This document shows, piece by piece, positions 1 through 5,859 of a stretch of 5,882 nt of DNA. Under the pieces are notes generated by a model. The model saw nothing but the letters and a program-made list of their open reading frames with translations, was not told the DNA's origin and did no database searches. Positions within the stretch are counted from its first letter, which is position 1, and each line of letters opens with the position of its first letter. The DNA is from Nanobdellati archaeon (GTDB taxonomy: Archaea > B1Sed10-29 > WALL01 > WAMD01), in the NCBI GenBank assembly GCA_015522495.1, contig WAMD01000022.1, positions 1-5,882 on the forward strand. The letters are read 5' to 3'. The position numbers were made by a program, and so were the translations under genes.

Positions 1-45
1 ATATAATAATGGGTGGGGGGTTAGATGGGTTTGTTATCCCTGATA

Positions 46-369
46 TCACTTGTTATATGCTATGGCTATGCCTCCAATTAAGCCAAGTATTGCACCTATC
101 CAGTAGAAACCACCGTCGAACACAAATGTTATCAACGCTAGTATAGCCACTGTCCAACCAACTGCTGGTTTGTTCTTCTTGTAGAAAGGCATTGCTATCA
201 ACATGATGATACCTAGAATTATCTCTACCCATCCTGTTGTTACTGGGTCGGTAATTGACCATATGTACAACTTGCTTGTAGCTAGAGCCGCTACCCCATC
301 TATTAAGATAAGGAGCCCACCAATAACTGACGCCCATAAGCTCCATGTGCCCGTCTTTGATTCAGCCAT
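46..369 (-). CDS. Small four-helix integral membrane protein, function unknown
   Basis: The 107-residue product is almost entirely hydrophobic, with four likely transmembrane helices near residues 10-31, 44-62, 69-84 and 88-104. A short basic loop (YKKNKP, 63-68) lies between helices 2 and 3. A short polar N-terminus (MAESKTGTW) precedes helix 1 and there is no cleavable signal peptide. Glycine-rich helix segments (VIGGLL, AILGLIGGI) suggest tight helix packing. No catalytic or metal-binding motif is visible. It resembles small glycine-rich membrane proteins common in archaea, but I cannot assign a named family. The ATG at 367-369 is well supported by a strong SD 4-5 bases upstream and by a TATA-like element further up. 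It is transcribed divergently from the zinc-finger gene and appears monocistronic. The reading frame is very likely real; the function is open. Confidence 0.85.
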   Translation of the reverse strand: MAESKTGTWSLWASVIGGLLILIDGVAALATSKLYIWSITDPVTTGWVEIILGIIMLIAMPFYKKNKPAVGWTVAILALITFVFDGGFYWIGAILGLIGGIAIAYNK

Positions 370-373
370 TCAA

Positions 374-382
374 TCACCTCCT
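374..382 (-). promoter_or_regulatory. Strong Shine-Dalgarno site for the four-helix membrane protein
   Basis: Read on the minus strand this is AGGAGGTGA, followed by TTGA and then the ATG at 369. It is complementary over its whole length to the usual archaeal 16S rRNA 3' end. It is by far the strongest ribosome-binding site in the window, so this gene is probably highly translated and is not leaderless. Confidence 0.85.
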
Positions 383-422
383 GCATGCATATTTTAATGT
401 TTAATCTAAACCAAAAAGGGTG

Positions 423-432
423 TATAAATATT
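423..432 (-). promoter_or_regulatory. TATA box for the four-helix membrane protein gene
   Basis: The minus strand reads AATATTTATA, a fair match to an archaeal TATA box. A start about 25 bases downstream would fall near 400 and give a leader of about 30 bases carrying the strong SD. The position is consistent, but the assignment is inferred from sequence alone. Confidence 0.5.
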
Positions 433-462
433 ATGGCTAATACAAAGCCACACGAATAATTG

Positions 463-470
463 TTTATATA
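463..470 (+). promoter_or_regulatory. TATA box, TTTATATA, for a leaderless zinc-finger gene
   Basis: TTTATATA is the archaeal consensus TATA box. Its last base is 24 bases before the A of the ATG at 494, so transcription should start at or within a few bases of the start codon. No SD is present between them. Together these indicate a leaderless mRNA. Confidence 0.7.
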
Positions 471-493
471 AGAAAGTGTTGTGTTAGATATTT

Positions 494-685
494 ATGGGAT
501 TGTTGGACATATTCAAAAAGAAGGATAATGTTGGTGAGGGAGAAGAGACTCCTGAGGAAGAGGAAAATGTATGTGCTTTATGTGGAAAGCCAATAAAAAA
601 GGGTGAAGGAAAAAAATACGGTGGACAATGGTGGCACAAATCCTGCTTGAGAAAAGCCAGAAAGATGGCAAGGGGTATGATCTAA
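494..685 (+). CDS. Small LIM-like zinc-finger protein with amphipathic N-terminus
   Basis: This 63-residue protein has three parts. Residues 1-10 (MGLLDIFKKK) look like a short amphipathic helix with a basic end. Residues 11-25 form a very acidic linker (EGEETPEEEE). Residues 26-63 hold a zinc-binding pattern C27-x2-C30-x17-H48-x2-C51, the spacing of a LIM-type or treble-clef half finger, followed by a basic tail (RKARKMARGM). One structural zinc ion is expected. Such single fingers in small archaeal proteins usually bind nucleic acid or a partner protein, but neither is demonstrated here. The start is the ATG placed correctly for leaderless transcription from the TATA box at 463-470. The gene converges with the AMMECR1-family gene, leaving only 3 bases between stops, so the two transcripts must overlap as antisense. 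A specific name cannot be given. Confidence 0.8.
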   Translation: MGLLDIFKKKDNVGEGEETPEEEENVCALCGKPIKKGEGKKYGGQWWHKSCLRKARKMARGMI

Positions 686-688
686 TAA

Positions 689-1285
689 TTAATCAGCTCT
701 CACGATCTTTCCGTTTGGTTCTTCTTCCCTAAATATTTCACCCTTGAACAAATAAACATGTACGTTTTTATCTGCCCAACAGCCTGGGGGTAGGCCTGCC
801 TTTTGACAGGTGCCATCTAAAAATTCCTCAGGTGTAGTCCAACCGACCTCACTTGGAACCTGTGGAAGGAGAAGCCCAGACATACCATGTCCTACAATTA
901 TAATCCCATGCCTCCCTACTTCGATATGTTCTGGTCTTTCTTTTGGTAGACAATCAAGTTCCACGGGCCTCGTGAGTACTGTGACTTCTACTGTTAATCT
1001 ATCCAACTCATCTGGTGAAACTGGGTAAAACCTAGGGTCCGAAGTTGCTGCAGATATAGATGCTTCAATGACAGCCTTTCCAAGTGGATGTGTGGGATAT
1101 GGGAATCCTATACACCCCCTCAAATCACCCCTAGGATATGACTTTAACGTAACAAAAGCTCCCCTTTTTTCATTTAACCATTCTAATCTACTGGGTTTTA
1201 TCTTCACACCATTACTGACAAACTCATTTATTGACCTTCTTGCCAGTTTTACTAAAGCCCTTCCTCTTTCTAATTCCAACTTCAT
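689..1285 (-). CDS. AMMECR1-family protein
   Basis: The protein carries the full AMMECR1 domain (the TIGR00296/DUF51 family, conserved from archaea to humans). Counting from the ATG at 1285 (198 residues), the landmarks are RGAFVTL 41-47, the hallmark LRGCIG 55-60, SAATSDPRF 78-86, VEVTVLTRPVEL 99-110, GLLLPQV 137-143 and a cysteine-tryptophan pair at 169-170. The length is normal for archaeal members. The biochemical role is unsettled; the invariant RGCIG loop suggests an active or binding site, and family members often sit beside MEMO or a radical-SAM protein, neither of which is in this window. Start codons TTG, GTG and ATG occur consecutively (1291-1283). The ATG is chosen because the conserved core begins only about ten residues later. 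The gene begins inside the 3' end of the MgtC-like gene and is probably cotranscribed with it. Confidence 0.92.
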   Translation of the reverse strand: MKLELERGRALVKLARRSINEFVSNGVKIKPSRLEWLNEKRGAFVTLKSYPRGDLRGCIGFPYPTHPLGKAVIEASISAATSDPRFYPVSPDELDRLTVEVTVLTRPVELDCLPKERPEHIEVGRHGIIIVGHGMSGLLLPQVPSEVGWTTPEEFLDGTCQKAGLPPGCWADKNVHVYLFKGEIFREEEPNGKIVRAD

Positions 1286-1676
1286 CACCAACCCATCTCT
1301 TCACTTGTAGAGCAAGTAGAGCTATCAGAAAGGCGACCAAAGCCACATCATACTGACCAAAGCCAATGGTAGCTCCAAGCGCTGCAGAAAACCAAACACT
1401 TGCCGCAGTAGTCAATCCGCTAACATGACCTTCTGTCTTTATTATAACCCCTGCTCCAAGAAAACCAATCCCTTGAACAACGGCAGCCAGTACCCTAGCC
1501 GCACTATCCTGGACTGGGAACATGGTAATTGACAAGATAACAAGGAGGGAGGAACCTAACCCAACTAAAAGGTGCGTCCTGAATCCTGCAGGTTTTTGAA
1601 ATATCTCCCTCTCCCAACCAATAAGACCTGTCAATATAGATGCCAAGACTAACCTAATTAATAAGTCAATACCCAT
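1224..1676 (-). CDS. MgtC/SapB-family membrane protein
   Basis: This is a short-form MgtC/SapB (YhiD-like) inner-membrane protein. From the ATG at 1676 (150 residues) the family landmarks are GLIGWERE 17-24, KPAGFRTHLLVGLG 28-41, R61, QGIGFLGAGVI 68-78 and VSGLTTAASVW 85-95. Four to five transmembrane helices span residues 4-125. The C-terminal ACT-like domain of Salmonella MgtC is absent. Relatives are linked to growth at low magnesium and, for MgtC, to control of membrane ATPase activity; transport of magnesium itself is doubtful. A GTG at 1730 would add 18 residues. The ATG is preferred because family members start just before the first conserved helix and because a TATA-like stretch (TATTTATTT) lies about 25 bases upstream. 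The last 20 or so residues, basic and past the final helix, are encoded by the region that overlaps the AMMECR1 gene and are probably not conserved. Confidence 0.88.
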   Translation of the reverse strand: MGIDLLIRLVLASILTGLIGWEREIFQKPAGFRTHLLVGLGSSLLVILSITMFPVQDSAARVLAAVVQGIGFLGAGVIIKTEGHVSGLTTAASVWFSAALGATIGFGQYDVALVAFLIALLALQVKRWVGDEVGIRKRKGFSKTGKKVNK

Positions 1677-1696
1677 GAATGTTATAATCTGTTCAG

Positions 1697-1705
1697 AAAT
1701 AAATA
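1697..1705 (-). promoter_or_regulatory. Possible TATA box for the MgtC-like gene
   Basis: The minus strand reads TATTTATTT. It ends about 20 bases and centres about 25 bases before the ATG at 1676, and no SD lies between, consistent with a leaderless start there. The match to consensus is moderate. The opposing gene at 1747 must have its own promoter in the same 70-base gap, possibly the weak AT-rich stretch at 1713-1724. Confidence 0.4.
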
Positions 1706-1746
1706 CCTGTGCTAATAATAAAAACCCCACGTTCTAAAAAATATGG

Positions 1747-2496
1747 ATGATAAATGAAAAAGACTATGAAAGGTTATACAAGTCCATAAAAAGCAAATCA
1801 GATATAGACAAGCTCACGAAAAAAGGATACAACAGGAACTTCCTACTTGAACTGCTGACAATGAAGATGTCGAGGGAGACAAGGAGAAAGTTCTATGTTC
1901 TACCTAGGGATAAGATAGCCAAGGAGTGGGACTCTGGGAAGTCTGCGACTAAGCTAGCTATCAAATATGGTATATCCCCTGTTATGATGTTGTATACTGT
2001 ACTCCTAGCAAAGGGATATTCCAAAAAGAGGGCAAGGGATATAATAAACAGTAGAATAACTGTTGAGGGGAGAATATCCAAGGAGCTTGAGAGTACGAGG
2101 AAAAATGATCCAGTCTATTCCCCAGATGGGTTAGAGGTGCAAGCGAAGAAAGGAAAGGAAGGGGAAGAAAGAATAAAAAGATTCCTCGAAAAAAGAGGTA
2201 TAAAATTTGCTAGGGAAAGCGAGTTAAAGACAAAGTATGAAAAAACTCCTGATTTTCTACTTGACAAATGGGTGCATTTGAATGGAGAACCAGTTAGGTG
2301 GATAGAGAGCAAAGCGAGTATAGGAGATATGGATAAAGTGAAAAGAGACTACAAAAAGCAACTAAGCAGGTACATGGAAATGTTTGGACCTGGGGCTATA
2401 GTCTACTGGTTCGGTGTTCTTCCTGCTGCCAAAAAATGGTTAGAGGATAGGGGTGTTTTAGTGCTAGAATCATTTAGGGGTGTTAGGGTTGGTTAG
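1747..2496 (+). CDS. CDIN1/C15orf41-like PD-(D/E)XK nuclease (TPD-motif protein)
   Basis: This 249-residue protein matches the TPD-motif family, whose human member is CDIN1 (C15orf41), the Codanin-1-interacting nuclease altered in congenital dyserythropoietic anaemia type I. Residues 1-110 are helical and basic, with helix-turn-helix character around 54-77 (KIAKEWDSG then KLAIKYGIS), as expected for the DNA-binding N-terminal part. Residues 131-249 form the restriction-endonuclease-like fold. They contain GKEGEE (136-141, candidate first acidic residue E140 or E141), KTPDFLL (166-172, D169), WIESKAS (185-191, E187 and K189) and FGPGAIVYWFG (213-223). D169, E187 and K189 are the PD-(D/E)XK catalytic set, so an active metal-dependent nuclease is predicted. 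WIESKAS, FGPG and the YWFG-like segment closely resemble the human protein as I recall it. The gene opens a four-gene operon and its stop overlaps the start of the PINA-type gene. The natural substrate in archaea is unknown. Confidence 0.88.
   Translation: MINEKDYERLYKSIKSKSDIDKLTKKGYNRNFLLELLTMKMSRETRRKFYVLPRDKIAKEWDSGKSATKLAIKYGISPVMMLYTVLLAKGYSKKRARDIINSRITVEGRISKELESTRKNDPVYSPDGLEVQAKKGKEGEERIKRFLEKRGIKFARESELKTKYEKTPDFLLDKWVHLNGEPVRWIESKASIGDMDKVKRDYKKQLSRYMEMFGPGAIVYWFGVLPAAKKWLEDRGVLVLESFRGVRVG
2477..2482 (+). promoter_or_regulatory. SD site that favours the TTG start at 2489
   Basis: GGGGTG lies 6 bases before the TTG at 2489 and pairs with the CACCUC anti-SD with one G-U wobble. The alternative GTG start at 2480 lies inside this element and has no comparable site upstream, so the SD decides in favour of 2489. 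Confidence 0.5.
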
Positions 2497-4012
2497 ATCA
2501 TACGTTCCAGACACAAGTGTCGTAGTTGATGGTAGAATCAGTGACCTGATAGAGAGAAAAAAGATTGGGAAAGACTTGATAATCCCTATGGCCGTTGTTG
2601 CTGAACTTGAATATCAAGCAAACACAGGAAGGGAAACTGGTTTTGCAGGGCTAAAAGAACTGCAAAAACTGGAATCAATGCAGAAAAAGGAAAAGGTAAA
2701 CATAAAATTCTCAGGAGAACTACCAAAATTTGAAGATATAGAGCTGCGCAGAATTGATTCTATAATAAGAGAGGTTGCAATGAAAGAAAAGGCGACACTT
2801 ATAACATCTGATAGGGTGCAAGCAGAAGTAGCAAAAGCCATTGGGATAGATATAATGTTCATAGAACAAGAAATAAAAAAGGTTCCCCCAGACTTCATAA
2901 AATTTTTTGACGATATAACAACCAGTGTTCACATAAAAGAAGATTGTCCTGTCCTAGCCAAGAGAGGAAAACCGGGAAATGCCAAGCTTGTTCAATTGAC
3001 TAAAAAACTCAGTTACACTGATGTAGAGAGTATAGCGAATAATATAATAGAATTCACAAAAAGGTCGAGGGATGCGTTCATAGAATTAAGCAGAAAAGGT
3101 GCATTGGTGATACAATACAAAAACATTAGAATCACGATAACAAGGCCTCCGTTTTCAGATGGGCTGGAAATAACTATGGTTAGGCCAATAAGAAAAACCA
3201 AACTTGAAGAGTGGAAAATGTCAAGTAAATTATTTAAGAGACTTGAGAGCAAAGCAGAAGGCGTCCTCATAGCTGGTCCCCCTGGGCATGGAAAGTCAAC
3301 TCTCGCATCTGCAATAGCTGAATTTTACAAAGGTAAAGGAAAGATAGTGAAAACTATGGAATCTCCTAGAGACCTGCAAGTTTCAAACGACATAACTCAG
3401 TACACTGCATTGGAAGGAGAGTTTGAAAAGACAGCCGACATCCTGCTCCTTGTAAGACCAGATTACACCATATATGATGAGGTTAGAAAAACAGAAGACT
3501 TTCAGATATTTGCAGACATGCGACTAGCTGGTGTTGGGATGGTTGGCGTAGTTCACGCTAGCAAAGCCGTGGATGCTATACACAGGATGATTGGGAGAAT
3601 CGAAATTGGGCTGATACCTCAAGTTGTTGATACTGTGATATTTGTAAGAAATGCAGAAATAGAGAAAACATACTCTTTAGATAGTACAGTGAAGGTACCC
3701 GTGGGTATGAAGGACGAAGACCTGGCTAGGCCCGTTGTCGAAATAAAAAACTTTGAGACAAATACATTGGAGTATGAGATATACACATTCGGTGAACAGA
3801 CGGTTCTATCTGATGTTAATAAGGCAAGGAAGATGAGGAAGAATGGGAGAATCGAAAAAACATTATCCAAGTACTTTTCTGGAGAAATAGAAGTTAAAGG
3901 AAATAAAGTCTTGGTTCATACAACACCCAACGAAGCAAAAAGTATTCCTATAAAAAAGATTAGGAGGCTTGAGAAAAAGTTGAGAAAGAGAATCGAGGTT
4001 TTGTTTGAGTGA
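2489..4012 (+). CDS. PIN-domain ATPase of the archaeal PINA type
   Basis: The protein (507 residues from the TTG at 2489; GTG at 2480 would add three) has the order PIN domain, linker, RecA-like ATPase of the VirB11/PilT secretion-ATPase kind, then a short C-terminal nucleic-acid-binding region. PIN, residues about 4-135, has acidic positions D8 (PDTSVVVDG), E39, D90 and D108 (LITSD). The ATPase has Walker [10 protein letters not shown] at 263-271, an ESPRDLQ motif at 291-297, Walker B ending in YDE (D330, E331), and a histidine motif GVVHA ending at 357. Family knowledge: Sulfolobus PINA forms hexameric rings, promotes Holliday junction migration and works with the resolvase Hjc. Branch migration or processing of DNA junctions is therefore inferred here. 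The C-terminal region (about 454-507) resembles the family's KH domain but lacks a recognisable GxxG loop. The gene follows the CDIN1-like nuclease with an 8-base overlap, implying translational coupling. Confidence 0.88.
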   Translation: MVRSYVPDTSVVVDGRISDLIERKKIGKDLIIPMAVVAELEYQANTGRETGFAGLKELQKLESMQKKEKVNIKFSGELPKFEDIELRRIDSIIREVAMKEKATLITSDRVQAEVAKAIGIDIMFIEQEIKKVPPDFIKFFDDITTSVHIKEDCPVLAKRGKPGNAKLVQLTKKLSYTDVESIANNIIEFTKRSRDAFIELSRKGALVIQYKNIRITITRPPFSDGLEITMVRPIRKTKLEEWKMSSKLFKRLESKAEGVLIAGPPGHGKSTLASAIAEFYKGKGKIVKTMESPRDLQVSNDITQYTALEGEFEKTADILLLVRPDYTIYDEVRKTEDFQIFADMRLAGVGMVGVVHASKAVDAIHRMIGRIEIGLIPQVVDTVIFVRNAEIEKTYSLDSTVKVPVGMKDEDLARPVVEIKNFETNTLEYEIYTFGEQTVLSDVNKARKMRKNGRIEKTLSKYFSGEIEVKGNKVLVHTTPNEAKSIPIKKIRRLEKKLRKRIEVLFE

Positions 4013-4013
4013 T
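4007..4013 (+). promoter_or_regulatory. SD containing the PINA stop codon, for the DMT transporter
   Basis: GAGTGAT contains the TGA stop of the upstream gene (4010-4012) and partly matches the GGTGAT core. The ATG of the transporter begins at 4017, four bases after the stop. The arrangement favours re-initiation by the terminating ribosome. Confidence 0.5.
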
Positions 4014-4016
4014 ATT

Positions 4017-4871
4017 ATGGAATGGTTTATCCCAGCACTACTAGTTCCTGTTTTCCAGTCACTTGCGAACCTGCTTCAGAAAGTGGGATTGAAAGGTAGG
4101 TCCACATCAGTCTTCGCCTTTTTGTTTACATTCATTAGTTTCATACTACTCAGCTTCATGCTGCTGCTCCCCCTTGGGATAACAACCAAATTAGACTGGA
4201 GAATTGGAGCGATATTCATAAATTCAATACTTGGGTCAACGGGTTTTTATTACTCAATGAAAGGACTAAAAGAATTAGACCTTTCTGAAGCTGCCCCAAT
4301 AATGGCAAATTTATCTCTGATATTTACTGGTATTATAGAAATAATAATTGGTGAAAGATTCACACTTCTAGACCTTGTGGGCATTGGTATGATAATAATT
4401 GGTAGCTACCTACTAGAAACAAATTTTGGCAAGCGCGGTTTCCAGATTAGCAAAGGATTCAAGTACCTCTTGATAAATGCAGTTGTGTATGGAATATGTG
4501 CGAACGTGGACAGGCAGATAATGCGAACAGGTTTCCCTCCAGTTTTATATGTCTTCTTCGCCACTATGTTCATATCTATAAACCTCGGGTTGCTAGTTTG
4601 GAAAAAGAGAAAATTTATGGAAGTAAAAAGAGTGTGGGAAAATTCATTTCTACTTGTCATAGGTATTAGTATTTTGCTTGTGAGTTATAGAGTGTTACAA
4701 GCATATGCAATGGCCCTAGCACCTGCAACACTAGTTATATCAATAAAAAGATTATCTCCACTATTATCTGTGGTGCTTGGTGGAAAAGTACTATCTGAGA
4801 AGTATATAATTTATAGGCTAGTTGCTAGCCTAATAATGGTGGCTGGGGCTGGTATCATCATAATTGGGTGA
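4017..4871 (+). CDS. EamA/DMT-superfamily transporter, ten helices
   Basis: The 284-residue product has ten predicted transmembrane helices at about 4-21, 31-52, 62-79, 92-111, 117-134, 147-164, 174-194, 210-227, 234-254 and 264-283. This is the two-repeat EamA layout of the drug/metabolite transporter superfamily. The end of each repeat is recognisable: a segment with ELDLSEAAPIMANLS (86-100) then GERFTLLDLVGIGMIIIGSYLL, and AMALAPATLVISIKRLSPLLS (split across 231-251) then EKYIIYRLVASLIMVAGA. It should be a cytoplasmic-membrane exporter or exchanger; the substrate cannot be read from the sequence. A TTG at 4005 in the same frame would add four residues. The ATG at 4017 is preferred because it follows the SD-like GAGTGAT with the same spacing as the next junction. 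It lies 4 bases after the PINA-type gene and 4 bases before nnrD, so it belongs to the same operon. Confidence 0.88.
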   Translation: MEWFIPALLVPVFQSLANLLQKVGLKGRSTSVFAFLFTFISFILLSFMLLLPLGITTKLDWRIGAIFINSILGSTGFYYSMKGLKELDLSEAAPIMANLSLIFTGIIEIIIGERFTLLDLVGIGMIIIGSYLLETNFGKRGFQISKGFKYLLINAVVYGICANVDRQIMRTGFPPVLYVFFATMFISINLGLLVWKKRKFMEVKRVWENSFLLVIGISILLVSYRVLQAYAMALAPATLVISIKRLSPLLSVVLGGKVLSEKYIIYRLVASLIMVAGAGIIIIG

Positions 4872-4872
4872 T
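4867..4872 (+). promoter_or_regulatory. SD overlapping the transporter stop, for nnrD
   Basis: GGTGAT contains the TGA stop of the transporter (4869-4871) and matches the archaeal SD core. The ATG at 4876 follows after three bases (GTT). This fixes the nnrD start at 4876 rather than the in-frame TTG at 4864 and suggests stop-start translational coupling. Confidence 0.6.
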
Positions 4873-4875
4873 GTT

Positions 4876-5646
4876 ATGAGAGGAGAACACAAAGGCGAAA
4901 ACGGGGAAGTTGTCATAGTGGGTGGAAGCAAGGAGTATGTTGGTTGTATAGGACTAGCTGGATTAGCGGCGTTAAGGACTGGAATTGACCTAGTCTACAT
5001 AGCCGCTCCTGAAAGGGCCGCCTGGGCACTAAATTCAAATGCACTAGATTTAATAACAATCAAGCTACCTGGCGACTATTTGGGCAAATCGCATTTCAAG
5101 AAAGTAAAAGAGTACATAGATAAGAGCGACGTAATCCTTTTGGGCAACGGCGCAACTGAAAGGAAAGAAGTGAAAGAACTATTTGATATGATATCCATGG
5201 AAAAGAAACCAAAGGTGGTAGACGCAGACGCAATAAAGCTGTTGGACTGCGCGTCTATTAAGAACTGTGTTATAACACCTCACGAAAAAGAGTTTGAATT
5301 GGCATTCGGAGAGAAACCAACAAGGGAATCACTTCTAGCATACTCAAGACCAGATAGAGTGATACTACTAAAAGGGAAGATAGACCTGATAGCAGATGGA
5401 AGGAACATATACGAGAACAAAACTGGCAACTCTGGAATGACCGTCGGAGGGACAGGAGACATGCTTGCGGGGGTTGTGGCAGGGCTGATCGCACAAGGGT
5501 ATGACCTGCTTGAGGCAGCCAAGCTAGGGGCAAAGGTTAATGGCGTCGCTGGAGACCTAGCTTTCAAAAAATATGGATACGGATTGCTGGCAAGTGACCT
5601 CATAAACGAAATCCCTAATGCAATGAAACAGCAGTCGCACTCCTAA
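4876..5646 (+). CDS. nnrD: ADP/ATP-dependent NAD(P)H-hydrate dehydratase
   Basis: This 256-residue protein is the C-terminal (dehydratase, YjeF_C/carbohydrate-kinase-like) domain alone. It converts the S-form of hydrated NADH or NADPH back to the normal cofactor at the cost of a nucleotide phosphate, in the cytoplasm. Landmarks from the ATG: HKGENGEVVIVGGSKEY 5-21 (the usual KGDxGxVxVIGGS opening), LLGNG 88-92 where most members have a PG-type loop, VVDADAIKLL 114-123, ITPHEKEFE 133-141, LLKGK 164-168, GNSGMTVGGTGDMLAG 184-199 with GTGD 192-195 carrying the probable catalytic aspartate, and LAQ-like segment LIAQGYDLLEAAKLGA 204-219. Most archaeal proteins fuse this domain to the NnrE epimerase; here no epimerase domain precedes it, since only 4 bases separate it from the transporter. 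It is the last gene of the operon. Activity is expected because the key motifs are intact. Confidence 0.93.
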   Translation: MRGEHKGENGEVVIVGGSKEYVGCIGLAGLAALRTGIDLVYIAAPERAAWALNSNALDLITIKLPGDYLGKSHFKKVKEYIDKSDVILLGNGATERKEVKELFDMISMEKKPKVVDADAIKLLDCASIKNCVITPHEKEFELAFGEKPTRESLLAYSRPDRVILLKGKIDLIADGRNIYENKTGNSGMTVGGTGDMLAGVVAGLIAQGYDLLEAAKLGAKVNGVAGDLAFKKYGYGLLASDLINEIPNAMKQQSHS

Positions 5647-5650
5647 CATT

Positions 5651-5832
5651 CTAATACTTCTGAATGCGCTCTGCTGATTCTTCAGCACTTACTCTAATAG
5701 CATTGTTAGCCTGATGGGTTAGATGGATAGTGGCTTTGTAGAAATCCTCTGGAGTTTGGCCTTTCGTCTAGATTCTTTGATACCTAAACCCTTGTAATTC
5801 CGATTAGAAGCCAAACTCATGGGCATAAACAT
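5651..5832 (-). pseudogene. Possible frameshifted small protein gene
   Basis: Two overlapping minus-strand frames together look like one small gene of about 60 codons. The first runs from an ATG at 5832 (others at 5826 and 5820) to a TAA at 5719 and begins MSLASNRNYKGLGIKESRRK from the third ATG. The second is open from 5767 to a TAG at 5651 without a start codon and includes TPEDFYKATIHL and later AIRVSAEESAERIQKY, which looks like a charged amphipathic helical protein end. They differ by one frame, so a single base change in length within roughly 5722-5767 would join them. No family is recognised. A TATA-like stretch lies too close (about 5831-5841) to serve any of these start codons. It could instead be non-coding sequence that happens to be open. 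Confidence 0.3.
5752..5818. repeat. 9-bp perfect inverted repeat, 49-base spacing
   Basis: GAGTTTGGC at 5752-5760 is the exact reverse complement of GCCAAACTC at 5810-5818. The 67-base span could fold into a long-stemmed RNA on either strand. The spacer shows no tRNA D-arm or T-loop and no obvious second stem. Function is unknown. Confidence 0.45.
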
Positions 5833-5840
5833 TTAAAAAT
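5831..5840 (+). promoter_or_regulatory. TATA-like element, possibly for a transcript leaving the window
   Basis: ATTTAAAAAT lies in a region with no plus-strand gene yet. A start about 25 bases downstream falls at about 5860, the first base of the 20-bp palindrome. The same stretch is AT-rich enough to act as a minus-strand TATA box as well, so its direction is uncertain. Confidence 0.35.
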
Positions 5841-5859
5841 AAGCCCTGCGTTAATTGGG

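Noticed and set aside
11..30. G-rich stretch GGGTGGGGGGTTAGATGGG as a possible G-quadruplex
   Set aside because: Four separate runs of three G with proper loops cannot be drawn, and no gene is positioned to be controlled by it within the window.
1068..1310. Plus-strand open frames opposite the AMMECR1 gene and similar antisense frames elsewhere
   Set aside because: They lie opposite genes with clear family motifs, have low-complexity or cysteine/serine-rich translations and no promoter or SD of their own.
2489..4012. Reading the PIN-ATPase as a type IV pilus or secretion ATPase, or as a toxin of a PIN toxin-antitoxin pair
   Set aside because: The PIN-plus-ATPase fusion is the PINA architecture; there is no pilin or secretion gene nearby, and PIN toxins are single-domain with a small antitoxin gene upstream, unlike the 249-residue nuclease here.
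5672..5687. Hairpin TGCTGA-TTCT-TCAGCA as terminator of the four-gene operon
   Set aside because: The stem is only 6 bp and no T-run follows, so it is mentioned only as part of the intergenic region.
5732..5818. tRNA-like size and terminal pairing in the region after nnrD
   Set aside because: Neither strand has a D-arm, an anticodon stem with a seven-base loop or a GGTTCRA-type T-loop, and the stem is 9 rather than 7 bp.
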